Origin: an uncultured Bacteroidales bacterium
GTDB lineage: Bacteria > Bacteroidota > Bacteroidia > Bacteroidales > F082
Direction of reading: 5' to 3'
DNA length: 5,694 nucleotides
NCBI GenBank assembly: GCA_937884015.1
Contig: CALGBV010000456.1
Coordinates: 1 to 5,694, forward strand
Position numbers and translations under genes: made by a program. This document shows, one piece after another, positions 4,833 through 5,694 of this stretch (position 1 is the first letter of the stretch; each line of letters opens with the position of its first letter). Under the pieces are notes generated by a model. It did no database searches and was not told the origin of the DNA. It saw only the letters and a list, made by a program, of their open reading frames with translations.

Positions 4833-5694
4833 TTATGCTTTTTCTTCAAAAAAAAGTTGCGAGAAGCCTTCCATTATGGCAGAAGTGGCTCCAATTTGCG
4901 CCTCTACATAGTCCTTGCACACCTTTGAAGCATGGCAATAGAAACTTTCATCATTCAGCAGACGCTCGAAAACGGCATCCAATTCCATTTGATTAGAAAT
5001 GGGGAATGCCCCACCAAGACTGGCCAAATCGACAGCCTCCTTAAAGCTTTTGTACTTCGGTCCAAAAATGACCGGACAGCCAAAAGTAACCGGCTCCTGA
5101 ATGTTGTGAATGTTGACACCAAAGCCACCGCCAATATAAACGAAATGCGCATATTGATAAAGCTGCGACAAGATACCAATGGTGTTCAGCACCAAAACCT
5201 TGCATTTCTTTTCGGCATCAAATTCGGTATAAAGCTGATAATCTGAACCTAACATTCCCCTGATTTGCGCAATATGCGAATCGGAAATATCGTGTGGCGC
5301 CATGATAAAGCAGTAATCGTCGGGCAATCGCTGGATGCAGTTCACCAAAAGCTTTTCATCCGGTTGCCACGAACTTCCGGCTATAATGCATTTCCGGCCA
5401 TTGATAAACCGCTCGATTTCAGGGAAAGGCTTGGCTTGCTGGGCAATAGCCGCCACGCGGTCGAAGCGGGTGTCGCCACAGACCGTAGTATTCTTGATTC
5501 CTACGGAATGTAAAAGTTTTTCAGTCAGTTCGTCCTGCACGAAGAAATGCGTCACGTTCTGCAATTGTTTGCGGAACCAGCCACCATACCATTGAAAGAA
5601 ATACTGGTCCGGTTTCAGAATCAAAGATATGTAAAACAGCGGAATACCATTGTCTTTCAAGGCCTTCATGTAGTTGAACCAAAACTCATACTTG
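4833..5694 (-). CDS. waaA: 3-deoxy-D-manno-octulosonic acid (Kdo) transferase, C-terminal part, 5' end outside the window
   Basis: 286 residues are visible; the frame stays open to the right edge (KYEFWFNY precedes the first internal Met at 5669), so roughly the first 120-140 residues are missing. WaaA (KdtA) is an inner-membrane-associated GT-B glycosyltransferase that moves Kdo from CMP-Kdo to lipid IVA, the first step of the lipopolysaccharide core. Visible landmarks: KYEFW and KPDQYFFQWYGGWFR (end of the acceptor domain and linker), CGDTRFDRV (72-80), AGSSWQPDE (105-113), APHDI (132-136), IGGGFGVNIHNIQEP (187-201) and GPKYKSFKEAVDL (211-223). The GGGFG loop and the HNxxE segment belong to the CMP-Kdo site. 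The catalytic Glu of the N-terminal domain lies outside the window. The stop codon is 78 bases before the preferred start of the pdxA-like gene, and no terminator lies between them. Confidence 0.95.
   Translation of the reverse strand, partial: KYEFWFNYMKALKDNGIPLFYISLILKPDQYFFQWYGGWFRKQLQNVTHFFVQDELTEKLLHSVGIKNTTVCGDTRFDRVAAIAQQAKPFPEIERFINGRKCIIAGSSWQPDEKLLVNCIQRLPDDYCFIMAPHDISDSHIAQIRGMLGSDYQLYTEFDAEKKCKVLVLNTIGILSQLYQYAHFVYIGGGFGVNIHNIQEPVTFGCPVIFGPKYKSFKEAVDLASLGGAFPISNQMELDAVFERLLNDESFYCHASKVCKDYVEAQIGATSAIMEGFSQLFFEEKA

Overview
The window looks like chromosomal DNA of a Bacteroidetes bacterium, probably of the order Bacteroidales. The signs are two secreted proteins that end in type IX secretion (T9SS) C-terminal sorting domains, promoters of the Bacteroidetes type (TTTG, about 19 nt, TAnnTTTG), A/T-rich leaders without Shine-Dalgarno sequences, and Bacteroidetes-type WaaA and PdxA sequences. 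The species cannot be read from the window.

Left half, + strand. Two neighbouring, distantly paralogous genes encode extracellular proteins with Asp-box (BNR) repeats and a T9SS sorting tail. The first (3-1349) has lost its 5' end to the window edge. The second (1499-3457) is complete, with its own signal peptide and probable promoter. Each gene is followed by a strong intrinsic terminator (1373-1403 and 3481-3509), so they are separate transcription units. Both should be exported by Sec, folded in the periplasm, moved across the outer membrane by T9SS and then anchored or released. Neither shows the sialidase FRIP motif, so a beta-propeller fold is supported but an enzyme activity is not.

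Middle, 3458-3734. This is the space between convergent genes. It holds the second terminator, short T-rich repeat units, a REP-like inverted pair built on GAGCTTGTCGAA, and a 28-bp partly decayed palindrome of the GTAGAGACGCAA type. It looks like a landing site for dispersed palindromic repeats.

Right half, - strand. The 3' two-thirds of waaA (Kdo transferase, lipid A core synthesis) runs in from the right edge. It is followed by a PdxA-family gene (vitamin B6 branch) with a well-formed promoter of its own in the gap. The PdxA-family protein is the most unusual item here. Its fold and metal-binding His residues are kept, but almost every substrate-contacting residue of classical PdxA is replaced (GHT, Lys, Asn, Arg and HGTA motifs), without any frameshift. 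It may have changed substrate or lost activity.
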